DNA of 64,000 nt from NCBI GenBank assembly GCA_024508675.1, contig JANINQ010000003.1, positions 283,282 through 347,281 of the forward strand, given 5' to 3'. The notes under the pieces were generated by a model that was not told where the DNA came from, made no database searches, and was given only the letters and a program-made list of their open reading frames with translations. Position numbers and translations under genes: made by a program. This document shows positions 9,619 to 21,516 of this stretch, in pieces (the stretch's first letter is position 1; each line of letters begins with the position of its first letter). The stretch is from Afipia sp. GTDB lineage: Bacteria > Pseudomonadota > Alphaproteobacteria > Rhizobiales > Xanthobacteraceae.

Positions 9619-10410
9619 ATGGCTTATCTCAAGCTCGATCACGTCGATAAGGTCTTCACCCGCGGTTCGACCCAGAGCGAGGTGCTGAAGGACATCAACC
9701 TTACGGTGGAGAAGGGCGATTACGTCTCCATCATTGGCCACTCCGGCTGCGGCAAGTCCACGCTGCTCAACATCGTGGCTGGCCTGACCGACGCGACCCA
9801 GGGCGGTGTGCTGCTCGAAGGCCGCGAGGTGAATTCGCCGGGGCCGGATCGCGCGGTCGTGTTCCAGAACCATAGCCTGCTGCCGTGGCTCACCGTCTAC
9901 GACAACGTCAGGCTCGGCGTCGACAAGGTGTTCGGATCGACCAAGAGCCGCGCCGAGCGCGACGAATGGGTGCTGCACAATCTCAACCTCGTGCAGATGA
10001 CCCATGCCAAGGACAAGCGCCCGTCGGAAATCTCCGGCGGCATGAAGCAGCGCGTCGGCATCGCCCGCGCGCTGGCGATGGAGCCGAAGGTGCTGCTGCT
10101 CGACGAGCCGTTTGGCGCACTCGACGCGCTGACCCGCGCGCATCTGCAGGACTCGGTGATGGCCCTGCATCAGAAGCTCAACAATACGGTGATGATGATC
10201 ACCCACGACGTCGACGAGGCTGTGCTGCTCTCCAATCGCATCGTGATGATGACCAACGGCCCGAGTGCGCGGATCGGCGAAGTGCTTGAGGTTCCGCTGC
10301 CGCATCCGCGCAAGCGCCTCGAACTGGCGTCCAACCCGATCTACCTCAAGTGCCGCCAGCGCGTGCTCGAATTCCTCTACGAGCGGCATCGTTTTGTGGA
10401 GGCAGCATAA
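9619..10410 (+). CDS. nrtC: Nitrate ABC transporter ATP-binding protein
   Basis: Walker A GHSGCGKSTLLN, signature ISGGMKQRVGIARAL, Walker B VLLLDEPFGALD. Confidence 0.92.
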   Translation: MAYLKLDHVDKVFTRGSTQSEVLKDINLTVEKGDYVSIIGHSGCGKSTLLNIVAGLTDATQGGVLLEGREVNSPGPDRAVVFQNHSLLPWLTVYDNVRLGVDKVFGSTKSRAERDEWVLHNLNLVQMTHAKDKRPSEISGGMKQRVGIARALAMEPKVLLLDEPFGALDALTRAHLQDSVMALHQKLNNTVMMITHDVDEAVLLSNRIVMMTNGPSARIGEVLEVPLPHPRKRLELASNPIYLKCRQRVLEFLYERHRFVEAA

Positions 10411-10440
10411 GGCCAACTTTGCAGCGAAGGAGCAGGCAGG

Positions 10441-10866
10441 ATGACTCCCACCCAGGTTTCACTCGTTCAGGACAGTTTTGCGAAGGTCGTTCCGATCGCC
10501 GATCAGGCAGCCGTGATTTTCTACGACCGCCTTTTTGAGATCGCGCCGCAGGTCAAGCCGTTGTTCAAGGGCGACATGGCCAAGCAGCGCCGTGCCCTGA
10601 TGGGGACGCTCGGTGTGGTTGTCAATGGATTGTCGAACCTGCCGACGGTTCTTCCGGCGGCGAGCGCGTTGGCCAAGAAGCATGTCGGCTATGGAGTTGA
10701 AGCCTCGCACTACTCAGCGGTCGGCGCCGCTCTGCTCTGGACGCTGGAGAAGGGCCTCGGCGAAGCGTGGACTCCCGAAGTCGCCAGCGCCTGGACGGAT
10801 GCCTACGGCACGCTTTCAAACTTCATGATCGGTGAAGCCTACGGTCAGCAGGCGGCGGCGGAATAG
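10441..10866 (+). CDS. Single-domain globin (bacterial haemoglobin-like)
   Basis: Globin fold: VQDSFAKVVPIADQAAVIFYDRLFEIAPQVKPLFKGDMAKQRRALMGTL...KKHVGYGVEASHYSAVGAALLWTLEKGLG. Confidence 0.88.
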   Translation: MTPTQVSLVQDSFAKVVPIADQAAVIFYDRLFEIAPQVKPLFKGDMAKQRRALMGTLGVVVNGLSNLPTVLPAASALAKKHVGYGVEASHYSAVGAALLWTLEKGLGEAWTPEVASAWTDAYGTLSNFMIGEAYGQQAAAE

Positions 10867-10876
10867 GGACTGTAAC

Positions 10877-12091
10877 GTGAGCGAACCTCTCGTCATCATT
10901 GGCAATGGAATGGCCGCCGCTCGCTTCGTCGATGAGATGGCGAAGCGCGCGCTCGGCCGCTATGCGATTGCCGTGATCGGTGACGAACCACGGCTTGCCT
11001 ATAACCGCGTGCTGTTGTCATCCGTGCTGGCGGGCGAGGCAACCTCGGAAGAGATCGAACTGAAGCCGTCGGCCTGGTGGCGCGACCGCGGTGTAACGCT
11101 GACCTATGGCTGCGCGGCAAACTCCATCGATCTGGGCGAACGCACCATCCATCTCGCCAATGGCGGCGCTGTGCCATTCTCGAAGGTTGTGATCGCCACC
11201 GGATCGTCTGCGATCCGGCTGAACGTGCCGGGCGCGGATCTGCCGGGTGTCCACACCTTCCGCGACAGCCGCGACGTCGACATGCTGCTCAAGCTGGCAC
11301 GCGAGAAAGCGCGCGTTGTCGTGGTCGGCGGCGGATTGCTGGGTCTGGAGGCAGCTTACGGCCTCGCCAAGGCCGGTTCGAAAGTCACGCTGTTGCATCT
11401 GATGGACCGGCTGATGGAGCGGCAGCTCGATGCACCGGCGGCGGCGCTGCTGAAGCGGCTGGTGGAAGCAAAGGGCATCGAGGTTCTGCTCGGTGCGAAC
11501 ACCAAGCAGATTGCCGGTGAGGGCGTCGTACAGGCTGTTGAACTCTCGGACGGTCGGGTGATTGCCGCCGAAGCTGTGGTCTTTGCTGCAGGCATTCGTC
11601 CGAATATCGCGCTGGCGAAAGATGCGGGCGTGCCGGTCAATCGCGGCATTGTGGTCGATGACCAGTTGCGGACCGGCCATGGTGATGTGTTCGCGCTAGG
11701 CGAATGCGCCGAGCATCGTGGCACCTGTTACGGGCTGGTCGAACCGGCCTACGAGCAGGCGCGTGTGCTGGCGGATCATCTCGCGGGCCGCGACGCGCTC
11801 TACAGCGGCAGCGTCGTTTCGACAAATCTCAAGGTTTCCGGCGTCAGCGTTTTTTCTGCTGGCGATTTCCTCGGCGAGTCCGGCGCCGACACGCTTGTGT
11901 TCAACGATGAACGGCGTGGCACGTACAAGAAGCTTGTGGTGGCCGACGGTCGCCTCAAGGGAGCGGTCCTGGTCGGCGATACGCAGGATGCGCTCTGGTA
12001 CCTTGAACTGATCAGGACAACGGCGTCCATCGAAGCGATCCGCGGCGACATGATGTTTGGCCGCGCCCTCGCACAACCGAAGGCCGCATGA
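10877..12091 (+). CDS. NAD(P)/FAD-dependent oxidoreductase similar to the NirB N-terminus / nitrite reductase reductase component
   Basis: LVIIGNGMAAARFVDEM FAD motif and RVVVVGGGLLGLEAAYGLAKAG NAD motif. Start assigned to the GTG at 10877, because the ORF-track start overlaps the globin gene. Confidence 0.82.
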   Translation: MSEPLVIIGNGMAAARFVDEMAKRALGRYAIAVIGDEPRLAYNRVLLSSVLAGEATSEEIELKPSAWWRDRGVTLTYGCAANSIDLGERTIHLANGGAVPFSKVVIATGSSAIRLNVPGADLPGVHTFRDSRDVDMLLKLAREKARVVVVGGGLLGLEAAYGLAKAGSKVTLLHLMDRLMERQLDAPAAALLKRLVEAKGIEVLLGANTKQIAGEGVVQAVELSDGRVIAAEAVVFAAGIRPNIALAKDAGVPVNRGIVVDDQLRTGHGDVFALGECAEHRGTCYGLVEPAYEQARVLADHLAGRDALYSGSVVSTNLKVSGVSVFSAGDFLGESGADTLVFNDERRGTYKKLVVADGRLKGAVLVGDTQDALWYLELIRTTASIEAIRGDMMFGRALAQPKAA

Positions 12092-12094
12092 GAG

Positions 12095-13845
<1,751 letters not shown>

Positions 13846-13849
<4 letters not shown>

Positions 13850-15468
13850 TGAACCAGATGTCTCCTCCAGCCCAGCTTCAGATCATCCCGGACACCGCGC
13901 CGTTCTCGCAGGAACAGCGCTCGTGGCTGAACGGATTCTTTGCGGGTCTTGTCTCGCTCGATAACGCGGTCACGCCGCTCTCGCCGGAGCAGGGCGAAGC
14001 CGTGATGAAGGGTGCCGCCGGCGATGGCGACGACGGCGAAGCGCCGTGGCATGACCAGACCATGCCGATTGCCGAGCGCATGAAGCTGGCGGAAGGCCGC
14101 CCGATCCGCCGCCGGATGATGGCGGCGATGGCGCAGCAGGACTGCGGCCAGTGCGGCTACAACTGCAATGACTATTCCGAGGTGATTGCCAACAAGAGCG
14201 AGGCGCGGCTGAACCTTTGCGTTCCGGGCGGCAAGGAAACCGCGCGGATGCTCAAGTCCCTTTACGAAGAACTCGAGAAGGCGCCCGCGTCGGTGTCTGC
14301 TCCGGTAGTCGCCGCTGCGACAGTCGCGCCGGTTGCTGCCGCTCCGGCCGGAGAGCCCGGCCGGTCGCGCGACAACCCCGTGATGGCGTCTTTTCTGTCG
14401 CGGCGCCCGGTCAACAAGCCCGGCTCGGAAAAGGAAACCTGGCATATCGAGTTCGATCTGGCGCAGGCAGGTCTCGATTATGTCGTCGGCGATTCCTTCG
14501 GTGTGTTCGCCTCCAACGATCTCGGTCTCGTCGACCAGATCATCGCGATGCTCGGCGCGTCGCATATGACGGAGGTGAATGGCAAGCCGCTTCGCGAAGT
14601 GCTGCTGAAGGATGTATCGCTGTCGCCCGCACCTGACACGCTGTTCGAACTGATTTCGTTCGTCACCGGCGGCGTGCAGCGCGAGAAGGCGCGGGCGCTG
14701 GCCTCCGGCGACGATCCGGACGGCGATGCTACGAATCTTGACGTGCTGGCAGCGCTGCAGAAATTTGCCGGCGTGCGCCCACATCCGGAAGCCTTTATCG
14801 AAGCGCTTGAGCCGCTGCAGCCGCGTCTCTATTCGATCTCGTCGTCGCACAATGCAACGCCGGGCCGCCTGTCGCTGACGGTCGATGCGGTGCGTTATGT
14901 GATCGGCAAGCGCAAGCGCCTCGGGCTCGCGTCCACGTTTCTCGCGGAGCGGATCAATCCGGGCGACAGGCTCGGCGTCTATGTGCAGAAGGCGCACGGC
15001 TTCGGCCTGCCGCAGGACCCGAACACACCGATCATCATGATTGGCCCGGGCACCGGCATCGCCCCGTTCCGTGCGTTTCTGCATGATCGCCAGGCAACGA
15101 AAGCGCCGGGCCGCAACTGGCTGTTCTTTGGCCATCAGCGCAGCGAATACGACTTCTTCTATTCGGATGAACTGAATGCGATGAAGGCGTCCGGTCTGCT
15201 GACGCGGCTGTCGCTGGCATGGTCGCGCGACGGCGCCGAAAAGTTCTACGTGCAGGACCGCATGCGCGAAGTCGGCCGCGAGTTGTGGAACTGGCTGGCG
15301 GACGGCGCGCATGTCTATGTCTGCGGCGATGCCAAGCGGATGGCGAAGGATGTCGAGCGCGCGCTGGTCGACATCACCGCGCAGTTCGGCGCGCGATCGA
15401 CCGATGAAGCCATCGCGTTTGTGGCGGACCTGAAGAAGAAGGGCCGCTACCAGCAGGATGTTTACTGA
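13846..15468 (+). CDS. Sulfite-reductase-flavoprotein (CysJ)-like FAD/NADPH reductase with N-terminal Cys-rich Fe-S-like domain
   Basis: RLYSISSSHNATPGRLSLTV FAD motif, MIGPGTGIAPFRAFL NADPH motif, plus DCGQCGYNCNDYS...LCVPGG N-terminal cysteines. Confidence 0.85.
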
Positions 15469-15651
15469 TGGCAGGCAGCGCCAAATCGCCGGTTCCACCG
15501 GAGACAGTTCGTTCCTCATCGGCCTTTGAAGGAGGAATTTCCTCTCTCCGGAAGAGCCAGGGTGCAAGTTTATCGTCTTTTTCCGGTCTGTCTTGTAAGT
15601 GGCTGATAAAGCAACTCAATATCCCGTCACGTGATCGATTGGAGATCGGCG

Positions 15652-15792
15652 ATGCGCGATATTGTGTCAGAAGCTCAGGCTCAGGCGTCTTCTGCCCAGA
15701 CGGAAGATCGCATGCACATGCTCGCGGTCTATGGCGCGTTCGTGCTGATCGCCACCATCGTGTTCGGCACGCTGTCCTATCATCCGTTTTAA
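15652..15792 (+). CDS. 46-aa single-TM protein in the nitrate operon (not in ORF track)
   Basis: Manual translation: MRDIVSEAQAQASSAQTEDRMHMLAVYGAFVLIATIVFGTLSYHPF*; ATG preceded by GGAG; one clear hydrophobic segment. Confidence 0.65.
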   Translation: MRDIVSEAQAQASSAQTEDRMHMLAVYGAFVLIATIVFGTLSYHPF

Positions 15793-15825
15793 GAGATTTT
15801 CAGTCTGGCTTTGGTCGGCTCCTTG

Positions 15826-15915
15826 CGTCATTGCGAGGAGCGATAGCGACGAAGCAATCCACTCTTTTGCGTGTTAGCGTTCCGGTTGGATTGCTTCGCT
15901 TCGCTCGCAATGACG
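15826..15915. repeat. Intergenic inverted repeat, family A, copy 2
   Basis: CGTCATTGCGAGGAGCGATAGCGACGAAGCAATCC...GGATTGCTTCGCTTCGCTCGCAATGACG. Confidence 0.9.
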
Positions 15916-15943
15916 GAGTGGAGTTTCGCATGCGGAGTGCCGC

Positions 15944-18649
15944 ATGACGAACCCTGATCCATCACTTGCTCCCGTCAAGACCACCTGTCCTTATTGCGGC
16001 GTAGGCTGCGGCGTTGTCGCGACGCCGGACGGCAAGGGCGGCGCGGCCATCGCGGGCGATCCGGACCATCCCGCCAATTTCGGCCGGTTGTGCTCCAAGG
16101 GCTCGGCGCTTGGCGAGACGCTGGGGCTGCACGAACGCCTGCTGCATCCGATGATCCGGTGCTCCAAGGGCAAGTTCGAACAGGTGGCGTGGACGGATGC
16201 GCTGGATCACGTCGCACACAGACTGCAGCACATCATCGCCAAACACGGTCCGGGTTCGGTCGCGTTCTATCTGTCGGGTCAGTTGCTGACCGAGGACTAT
16301 TACGTCGCCAACAAGCTGATGAAAGGATTCATCGGCACGGCGAACGTCGATACCAACTCGCGGCTCTGCATGTCGTCGTCGGTCGCGGGGCATCGCCGCG
16401 CCTTCGGCGCAGACACCGTGCCGGGATGTTATGAAGACCTTGATCAGGCGGATCTGCTGGTGCTGGTCGGATCGAACGCCGCCTGGTGTCATCCGATCCT
16501 GTTCCAGCGCATGATCGCCAACAAGCAGAAGCGCGGCGCGCGCATCGTCGTGATCGACCCGCGGCAGACCGAAACCTCGGGCGATGCCGACCTGTTTCTC
16601 GGTCTCAAGCCCGGCACCGACACGGCGCTGTTCAGCGGTCTGTTGACCTATCTTGCCGACAATGGCGCGCTGGATCGTCCCTACATCGACGAACATACGG
16701 CGGGTTTCGAAGAAGGGCTTGCGAAAGCGCGCGCCATCGCAGGCAGCGTCACGGCGACCGCGCTGGCGACCGGCCTTGCAGAAGGAGATGTTGCGGCGTT
16801 CTTCCAGATGTTCGCCAAGACGCAGCGCGTGGTGACGCTCTATTCGCAGGGCGTCAACCAGTCGGCGCAGGGCACCGACAAGGTCAACGCGATCATCAAC
16901 TGTCATCTCGCGACCGGGCGCATCGGCAAGCCGGGCGCTTCGCCGTTCTCGCTGACCGGCCAGCCGAATGCGATGGGCGGCCGCGAAGTCGGCGGCCTCG
17001 CCAATCAGCTCGCTGCCCATATGGGCTTCACGCCGCCGGACATCGACCGCGTGCGCCGGTTCTGGAAGGCGCCGCGCATCGCCACCCACGAAGGTCTCAA
17101 GGCTGTGCAGATGTTCCAGGCGATCGGGCGCGGCGAGATCAAGGCGCTGTGGGTGATGGGCACCAATCCGGCGGTGTCGCTGCCGAACGCGGATGCCGTT
17201 CGCGCTGCGATGAAGAAGCTCGACCTGCTGGTGATCTCGGAGAACGTGAAGTCCAACGACAGCATCAATTCCGGTGCGCATGTGCTGCTGCCCGCTCACG
17301 CATGGGGCGAGAAGTCCGGCACCGTCACCAACTCCGAGCGGCGGATTTCGCGCCAGCGCGGATTTTTGCCGCCGCCCGGCGAGGCGAAGGCGGACTGGTG
17401 GATCATGAGCGAGGTGGCGAAGCGCCTCGGCTACAGTGCGGCATTCGCCTACAAGTCCGCCGCCGATATTTTCCGCGAGCATGCCGAACTCTCGGCATTC
17501 GAGAATGGCGGCAGCCGTGACTTCGACATCGGTGCGATGGCGTCCGTGGCGGATGACGAATTCGATACGATGCCGCCGTTCATGTGGCCGATGCCGAAAG
17601 ACGCGGCTGACCCGCTGCCGCGTTTCTTTGCGGAGGGCGGATACTACACATCCGACCGCAAGGGGCATTTCATCGCGCCGGACATTCCGATGCTACGGGG
17701 CGCTACCTCGGAAGCGCGGCCGCTGCGCCTGAACACCGGGCGCATCCGCGACCAGTGGCACACCATGACACGCACCGGGCTCAGCCCGCGTCTCGGTCAG
17801 CACCTGCCTGAGCCTTATGTGGAGATTCATCCGGCCGACGCCATGCAGGCCGATATTATCGACGGCGGCTACGCGCGTCTGGCAACCGATCTCGGCCAGT
17901 GTGTTCTGAAAGTCGTCGTTAGTGAGCGTCAGCAGCGCGGCATGCTGTTTGCGCCGATCCACTGGAGCGAGGAGAATTCCTCCTCCGCGCGGGTCGGCGG
18001 ACTGGTTGCGCCGTTCACCGATCCGTTCTCGGGTCAGCCGGAAAACAAGGCGACACCGGTTGCCATCGAAGCCGTCGCGTTCGCGCAGCGCGGCTTTGTG
18101 CTGTCGCGCAAGGCAATGTCATTCCCGGACGGCGTGTGGTGGTCGCGCGTGGCGGTAACCGGGGGATATGGCTATCTGCTTGCCAGCAATCTGGAGATGG
18201 CGAACTGGAAAACGCAGCTCTTGCCGCAAGGCGAGGCGGGTCATGTTGCCGAATACGAAGACACGGCGCATGGCGTTTATCGCGGAGCGCAGTTCGAGGA
18301 CGACCGGCTCGAAGCCGTGCTGTTTGTCTGCTCCGAGGACAATCCGCCCAACTGGGATGCGGTCAAGGCTGCGTTTGCAACGGAGACGATCAGCGACGAC
18401 CAGAGACGGCTTCTGCTGTCAGGCAAATCTGCCGATGGCGTGGCGGGCGACGGTCCTGTTGTCTGCGCCTGCTTCGGTGTCGGACGCAATACCATCTGCG
18501 GTGCAATCGCGGAGGGCGTACGCACGGCTGCCGAGATCGGGGCGAAGCTGAAAGCCGGCACCAATTGCGGTTCTTGCATTCCTGAACTGAAGCGGCTGAT
18601 TGCGCAGACGGAAGTCGCGCAGCCGATGGAGGCTAGTGCCGCGAGTTAG
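15944..18649 (+). CDS. nasA: Assimilatory nitrate reductase catalytic subunit with C-terminal BFD-like [2Fe-2S] domain
   Basis: TTCPYCGVGCGVVATPDGKG molybdopterin oxidoreductase 4Fe-4S motif; C-terminal VCACFGVGRNTICGAI...GTNCGSCIPELKRL. Confidence 0.93.
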   Translation: MTNPDPSLAPVKTTCPYCGVGCGVVATPDGKGGAAIAGDPDHPANFGRLCSKGSALGETLGLHERLLHPMIRCSKGKFEQVAWTDALDHVAHRLQHIIAKHGPGSVAFYLSGQLLTEDYYVANKLMKGFIGTANVDTNSRLCMSSSVAGHRRAFGADTVPGCYEDLDQADLLVLVGSNAAWCHPILFQRMIANKQKRGARIVVIDPRQTETSGDADLFLGLKPGTDTALFSGLLTYLADNGALDRPYIDEHTAGFEEGLAKARAIAGSVTATALATGLAEGDVAAFFQMFAKTQRVVTLYSQGVNQSAQGTDKVNAIINCHLATGRIGKPGASPFSLTGQPNAMGGREVGGLANQLAAHMGFTPPDIDRVRRFWKAPRIATHEGLKAVQMFQAIGRGEIKALWVMGTNPAVSLPNADAVRAAMKKLDLLVISENVKSNDSINSGAHVLLPAHAWGEKSGTVTNSERRISRQRGFLPPPGEAKADWWIMSEVAKRLGYSAAFAYKSAADIFREHAELSAFENGGSRDFDIGAMASVADDEFDTMPPFMWPMPKDAADPLPRFFAEGGYYTSDRKGHFIAPDIPMLRGATSEARPLRLNTGRIRDQWHTMTRTGLSPRLGQHLPEPYVEIHPADAMQADIIDGGYARLATDLGQCVLKVVVSERQQRGMLFAPIHWSEENSSSARVGGLVAPFTDPFSGQPENKATPVAIEAVAFAQRGFVLSRKAMSFPDGVWWSRVAVTGGYGYLLASNLEMANWKTQLLPQGEAGHVAEYEDTAHGVYRGAQFEDDRLEAVLFVCSEDNPPNWDAVKAAFATETISDDQRRLLLSGKSADGVAGDGPVVCACFGVGRNTICGAIAEGVRTAAEIGAKLKAGTNCGSCIPELKRLIAQTEVAQPMEASAAS

Positions 18650-18669
18650 TCTACGATCAATCATGGGAT

Positions 18670-18792
18670 GTCGTCCCGGCGAAAGCCGGGACCCATAACC
18701 ACTGAACTTTCGATTCGTGCGATGCGCATCGCAAGCATCCCTGCGAAACTTATCGACAGGGATGATGGGTCCCGGCTTTCGCCGGGACGACC
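18670..18792. repeat. Intergenic inverted repeat, family B, copy 2
   Basis: GTCGTCCCGGCGAAAGCCGGGACCCAT...ATGGGTCCCGGCTTTCGCCGGGACGACC between convergent nasA and pxpA. Confidence 0.9.
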
Positions 18793-18795
18793 AGG

Positions 18796-19560
18796 TCATC
18801 GTCTGCTGAACGGCGCAACCGCGATGCCGCTGCGCTCCAGTTCCGAGCGCACCTTGCGTGCGATTTCCACCGCGCCGGGCGTATCGCCGTGAATGCAGAC
18901 GGTGTCGATCTTCACCGGAATGACCTTGCCCGAGGCAGCGGTGATGGCATTGTCATGAACCATGCGGACCACGCGCTGCGCGATCTGGTCGGCATCGTGC
19001 AGCACCGAACCCGGCTTGCTGCGCGCCATCAGTTGCGCGTCATCTTCATAGGCGCGGTCGGCGAAGACCTCGTAAATCAGTTTCAGTCCGGCGGCTTCGC
19101 CGGCGCGGACCAGCGCGGTGTTTGGCAGCACGACGAAATAGAGGTTCGGATCGACGGCCTTGATAGCCGCGGCAATGGCGCGCGCCGTCATGTCGTCCAC
19201 GCATCCGACGTTCGACAATGCGCCGTGCGCCTTGACATGAGTGACCTTGTATCCCGCCAGCGCGGCGACCGCCTGCAATGCTCCGATCTGGTAGGCCACC
19301 ATGGTTTCGACTTCGGACGATTTCAATCCGGGCACCGGTCGCCGCCCGAATCCATGAAGATCGCGATAGCCGGGATGCGCGCCGATGCTGACGCCGCGTT
19401 CCTTCGCGAGCTTGGCGGTCTTGAGCATGATGTCGGAATCGCCGGCATGAAAGCCGCAGGCCACATTGACGCTGCTGGCGAGGCCGAGCATCGCGTCGTC
19501 GTTGCCCATATCCCATGCGCCAAAGCCTTCGCCGAGATCGCTGTTGAGATCGATGGTCAT
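18796..19560 (-). CDS. pxpA: 5-oxoprolinase subunit A (LamB/YcsF family)
   Basis: [41 protein letters not shown] is the canonical LamB/YcsF start. Confidence 0.95.
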   Translation of the reverse strand: MTIDLNSDLGEGFGAWDMGNDDAMLGLASSVNVACGFHAGDSDIMLKTAKLAKERGVSIGAHPGYRDLHGFGRRPVPGLKSSEVETMVAYQIGALQAVAALAGYKVTHVKAHGALSNVGCVDDMTARAIAAAIKAVDPNLYFVVLPNTALVRAGEAAGLKLIYEVFADRAYEDDAQLMARSKPGSVLHDADQIAQRVVRMVHDNAITAASGKVIPVKIDTVCIHGDTPGAVEIARKVRSELERSGIAVAPFSRR

Positions 19561-19575
19561 GGCTGAAGTCCTTCG

Positions 19576-20622
19576 TTACTGCGGCTCATTCGCGTTTCTG
19601 GTCTGCCATGTTGTCGTATCGACCGCATTCACGGCGACACCGGCCACATTGGCTTTCTGCAGCTCGACGAGATTGAGGCTCGATCCGCCGGCGGCGTGAA
19701 TGCGGCCGGGCAACTCCCGGATGAATTCCGCGAGCTTGCGCGCCTCGGCCTGGGCACTTTCGACACTTACAGCCTTGAAGCGGATGGTTGCGCCGGCTTG
19801 CATTTGCGCGAAGCGGCCAAGATCGGCGCTGATCACCGTGGCGATCTTGGGATAGCCGCCGGTCGTGCCGTGGTCGGCCATCAGCACGATGGGCTGGCCG
19901 TTCCCGGGCACCTGGATGCTGCCGTGGACCGCGCCGTCGGAGACGATGTTGTGCCCGCCGGGATGGACCACTTTCGGGCCTTCGAGCCGGTAGCCCATGC
20001 GATCACTGGTCGCGGAGATGCGCCACTCGCTGTTGAGGAACACATCACATGCCGCGCCGAATTCGTCGTCCTGCGGCCCCATGACAACACGGATGGGGGC
20101 TTGCGGCATGTCGAACGTATCGAGCGCCCGTTCGTGAGGCGCGACCTGCGCGGTGCCGACGCCCAGCACGTCGCCGTCCTGCAGCGGCCGCGGGAAGGGG
20201 CTGCCGAGATCGGCGCGTGCGTTGACGGAGAGGCTGCCGAAGACGGGTTCGCCTTCAATGCCGCCTTCGATCGCGAGGTAGCTGAACATGCCGTTGCGCG
20301 CCGCGCCGAGCTTCAGCGTTTCCCCTTCCGCGATCAGTCCGGTCTCGTTCAGCAGCAATGGAGTTCCCGCGATGTCCGCGGCGCGTGCTGCGCCCGACAG
20401 CGCGATACGGACCGCGCCATGGCGCGCGGTGAACGAAGCGCCGAACGGGCCGATCTCGATGGCGGCGGCGAACGGCGCATTGCCAGCGAGGCTGTTGGCC
20501 ATCGCCAGTGAAACCCGATCCATCGCGCCGCTGGTCGTGAGGCCATAGCGCTGCGCGCCGAATCGTCCGGCGTCCTGAACCGATGTTGCAGGCCCGGTTG
20601 TGACGACGACAAGCCTGCTCAT
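19576..20622 (-). CDS. pxpC: 5-oxoprolinase subunit C (biotin-dependent carboxyltransferase family)
   Basis: VQDAGRFGAQRYGLTTSGAMDRVSLAMANSLAGN; adjacent to pxpB and pxpA. Confidence 0.93.
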   Translation of the reverse strand: MSRLVVVTTGPATSVQDAGRFGAQRYGLTTSGAMDRVSLAMANSLAGNAPFAAAIEIGPFGASFTARHGAVRIALSGAARAADIAGTPLLLNETGLIAEGETLKLGAARNGMFSYLAIEGGIEGEPVFGSLSVNARADLGSPFPRPLQDGDVLGVGTAQVAPHERALDTFDMPQAPIRVVMGPQDDEFGAACDVFLNSEWRISATSDRMGYRLEGPKVVHPGGHNIVSDGAVHGSIQVPGNGQPIVLMADHGTTGGYPKIATVISADLGRFAQMQAGATIRFKAVSVESAQAEARKLAEFIRELPGRIHAAGGSSLNLVELQKANVAGVAVNAVDTTTWQTRNANEPQ

Positions 20623-21395
20623 GACGAGATCAACTCGGCAACGGTCTCGCCGCGCTCGGCGGCGCGGTCGAGGGCGGCAAACTCATTGGCCGCGATGGCA
20701 TGAAAGATAACGGCGTCGCCGGGCTCCATCAGGAACACCGGATCGCGATGTGGATGGAAGGTCCGCACCGGCGTGCGTCCGAGCAGATGCCAGCCGCTCG
20801 GCGCGGCGAGGCATTGCACGCAGCCCTGCACGCCGCCGATGGAGATGGTGCCCGGCGGTGTATATGTCCGCGGACTTTCACGGCGCGGTGTTGCGATCGA
20901 GGGATCGAGCCCGCTCAGATAGGCAAAGCCGGGCGTAAAGCCGATCATCGCCACGCGATACTCGCTGCCGGTGTGTTTCGCGATCACTTCCGACGTGGAG
21001 ATGTTGTGGGCGCGTGCCACATCATCGAGGTCGATCCCGTCATCGCCGCCATAGACCACCGGCACGCGCCAGCGCCGGATGCTGGTTTCGGGAGGAACAG
21101 GCAGCTGCGCGAGGGCGAGAAGCTTGTCGGACAGTTCGGCGTAGCCGATCTGCAGCGGGTCGTAATGGACGAGGAGAGAGCGATAGGTCGGAACGGTTTC
21201 CGTGACGCCGGTTACGGCCTCGCTTGCGACGTTGCGGTCGAGCGCCAGGACGCGCCGGTTGATGTCGGGATCGATGCTGCTGCCGAACTCGACCGTCAGG
21301 GCGGTGTCTCCGGACGGAAGGATGCGGGGCGAAGCGGTCATCGACGGGCCGGAGAGTTCGGGACGGAGCACCATTTGTCCGACACTCTCATCCAA
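20619..21395 (-). CDS. pxpB: 5-oxoprolinase subunit B (KipI/AHS1 family)
   Basis: RILPSGDTALTVEFGSSIDPDINRRV, GFTPGFAYLSGLD; start could instead be the internal Met at 21341. Confidence 0.92.
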   Translation of the reverse strand: MDESVGQMVLRPELSGPSMTASPRILPSGDTALTVEFGSSIDPDINRRVLALDRNVASEAVTGVTETVPTYRSLLVHYDPLQIGYAELSDKLLALAQLPVPPETSIRRWRVPVVYGGDDGIDLDDVARAHNISTSEVIAKHTGSEYRVAMIGFTPGFAYLSGLDPSIATPRRESPRTYTPPGTISIGGVQGCVQCLAAPSGWHLLGRTPVRTFHPHRDPVFLMEPGDAVIFHAIAANEFAALDRAAERGETVAELISS

Positions 21396-21516
21396 ATGGC
21401 AAATAAGTTGGTGTTATCGCAATGCATAAACGTGCGTTACCGTCTGCGCGTTTGCCGCCTTGACGCGATGCCCCGGTTTCGCAACAAGGCGTGGCACACC
21501 ACACTCGGAGTCCCCC

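Noticed and set aside
15468-15947. 159-aa ORF between the diflavin reductase and nasA
   Set aside because: It reads out of frame through the better 46-aa ORF and through the family-A repeat (GAIATKQS...LLRFARNDG), a typical repeat-derived spurious peptide.
15962-17668. 568-aa minus-strand ORF opposite nasA
   Set aside because: Shadow ORF; nasA motifs are unambiguous on the + strand.
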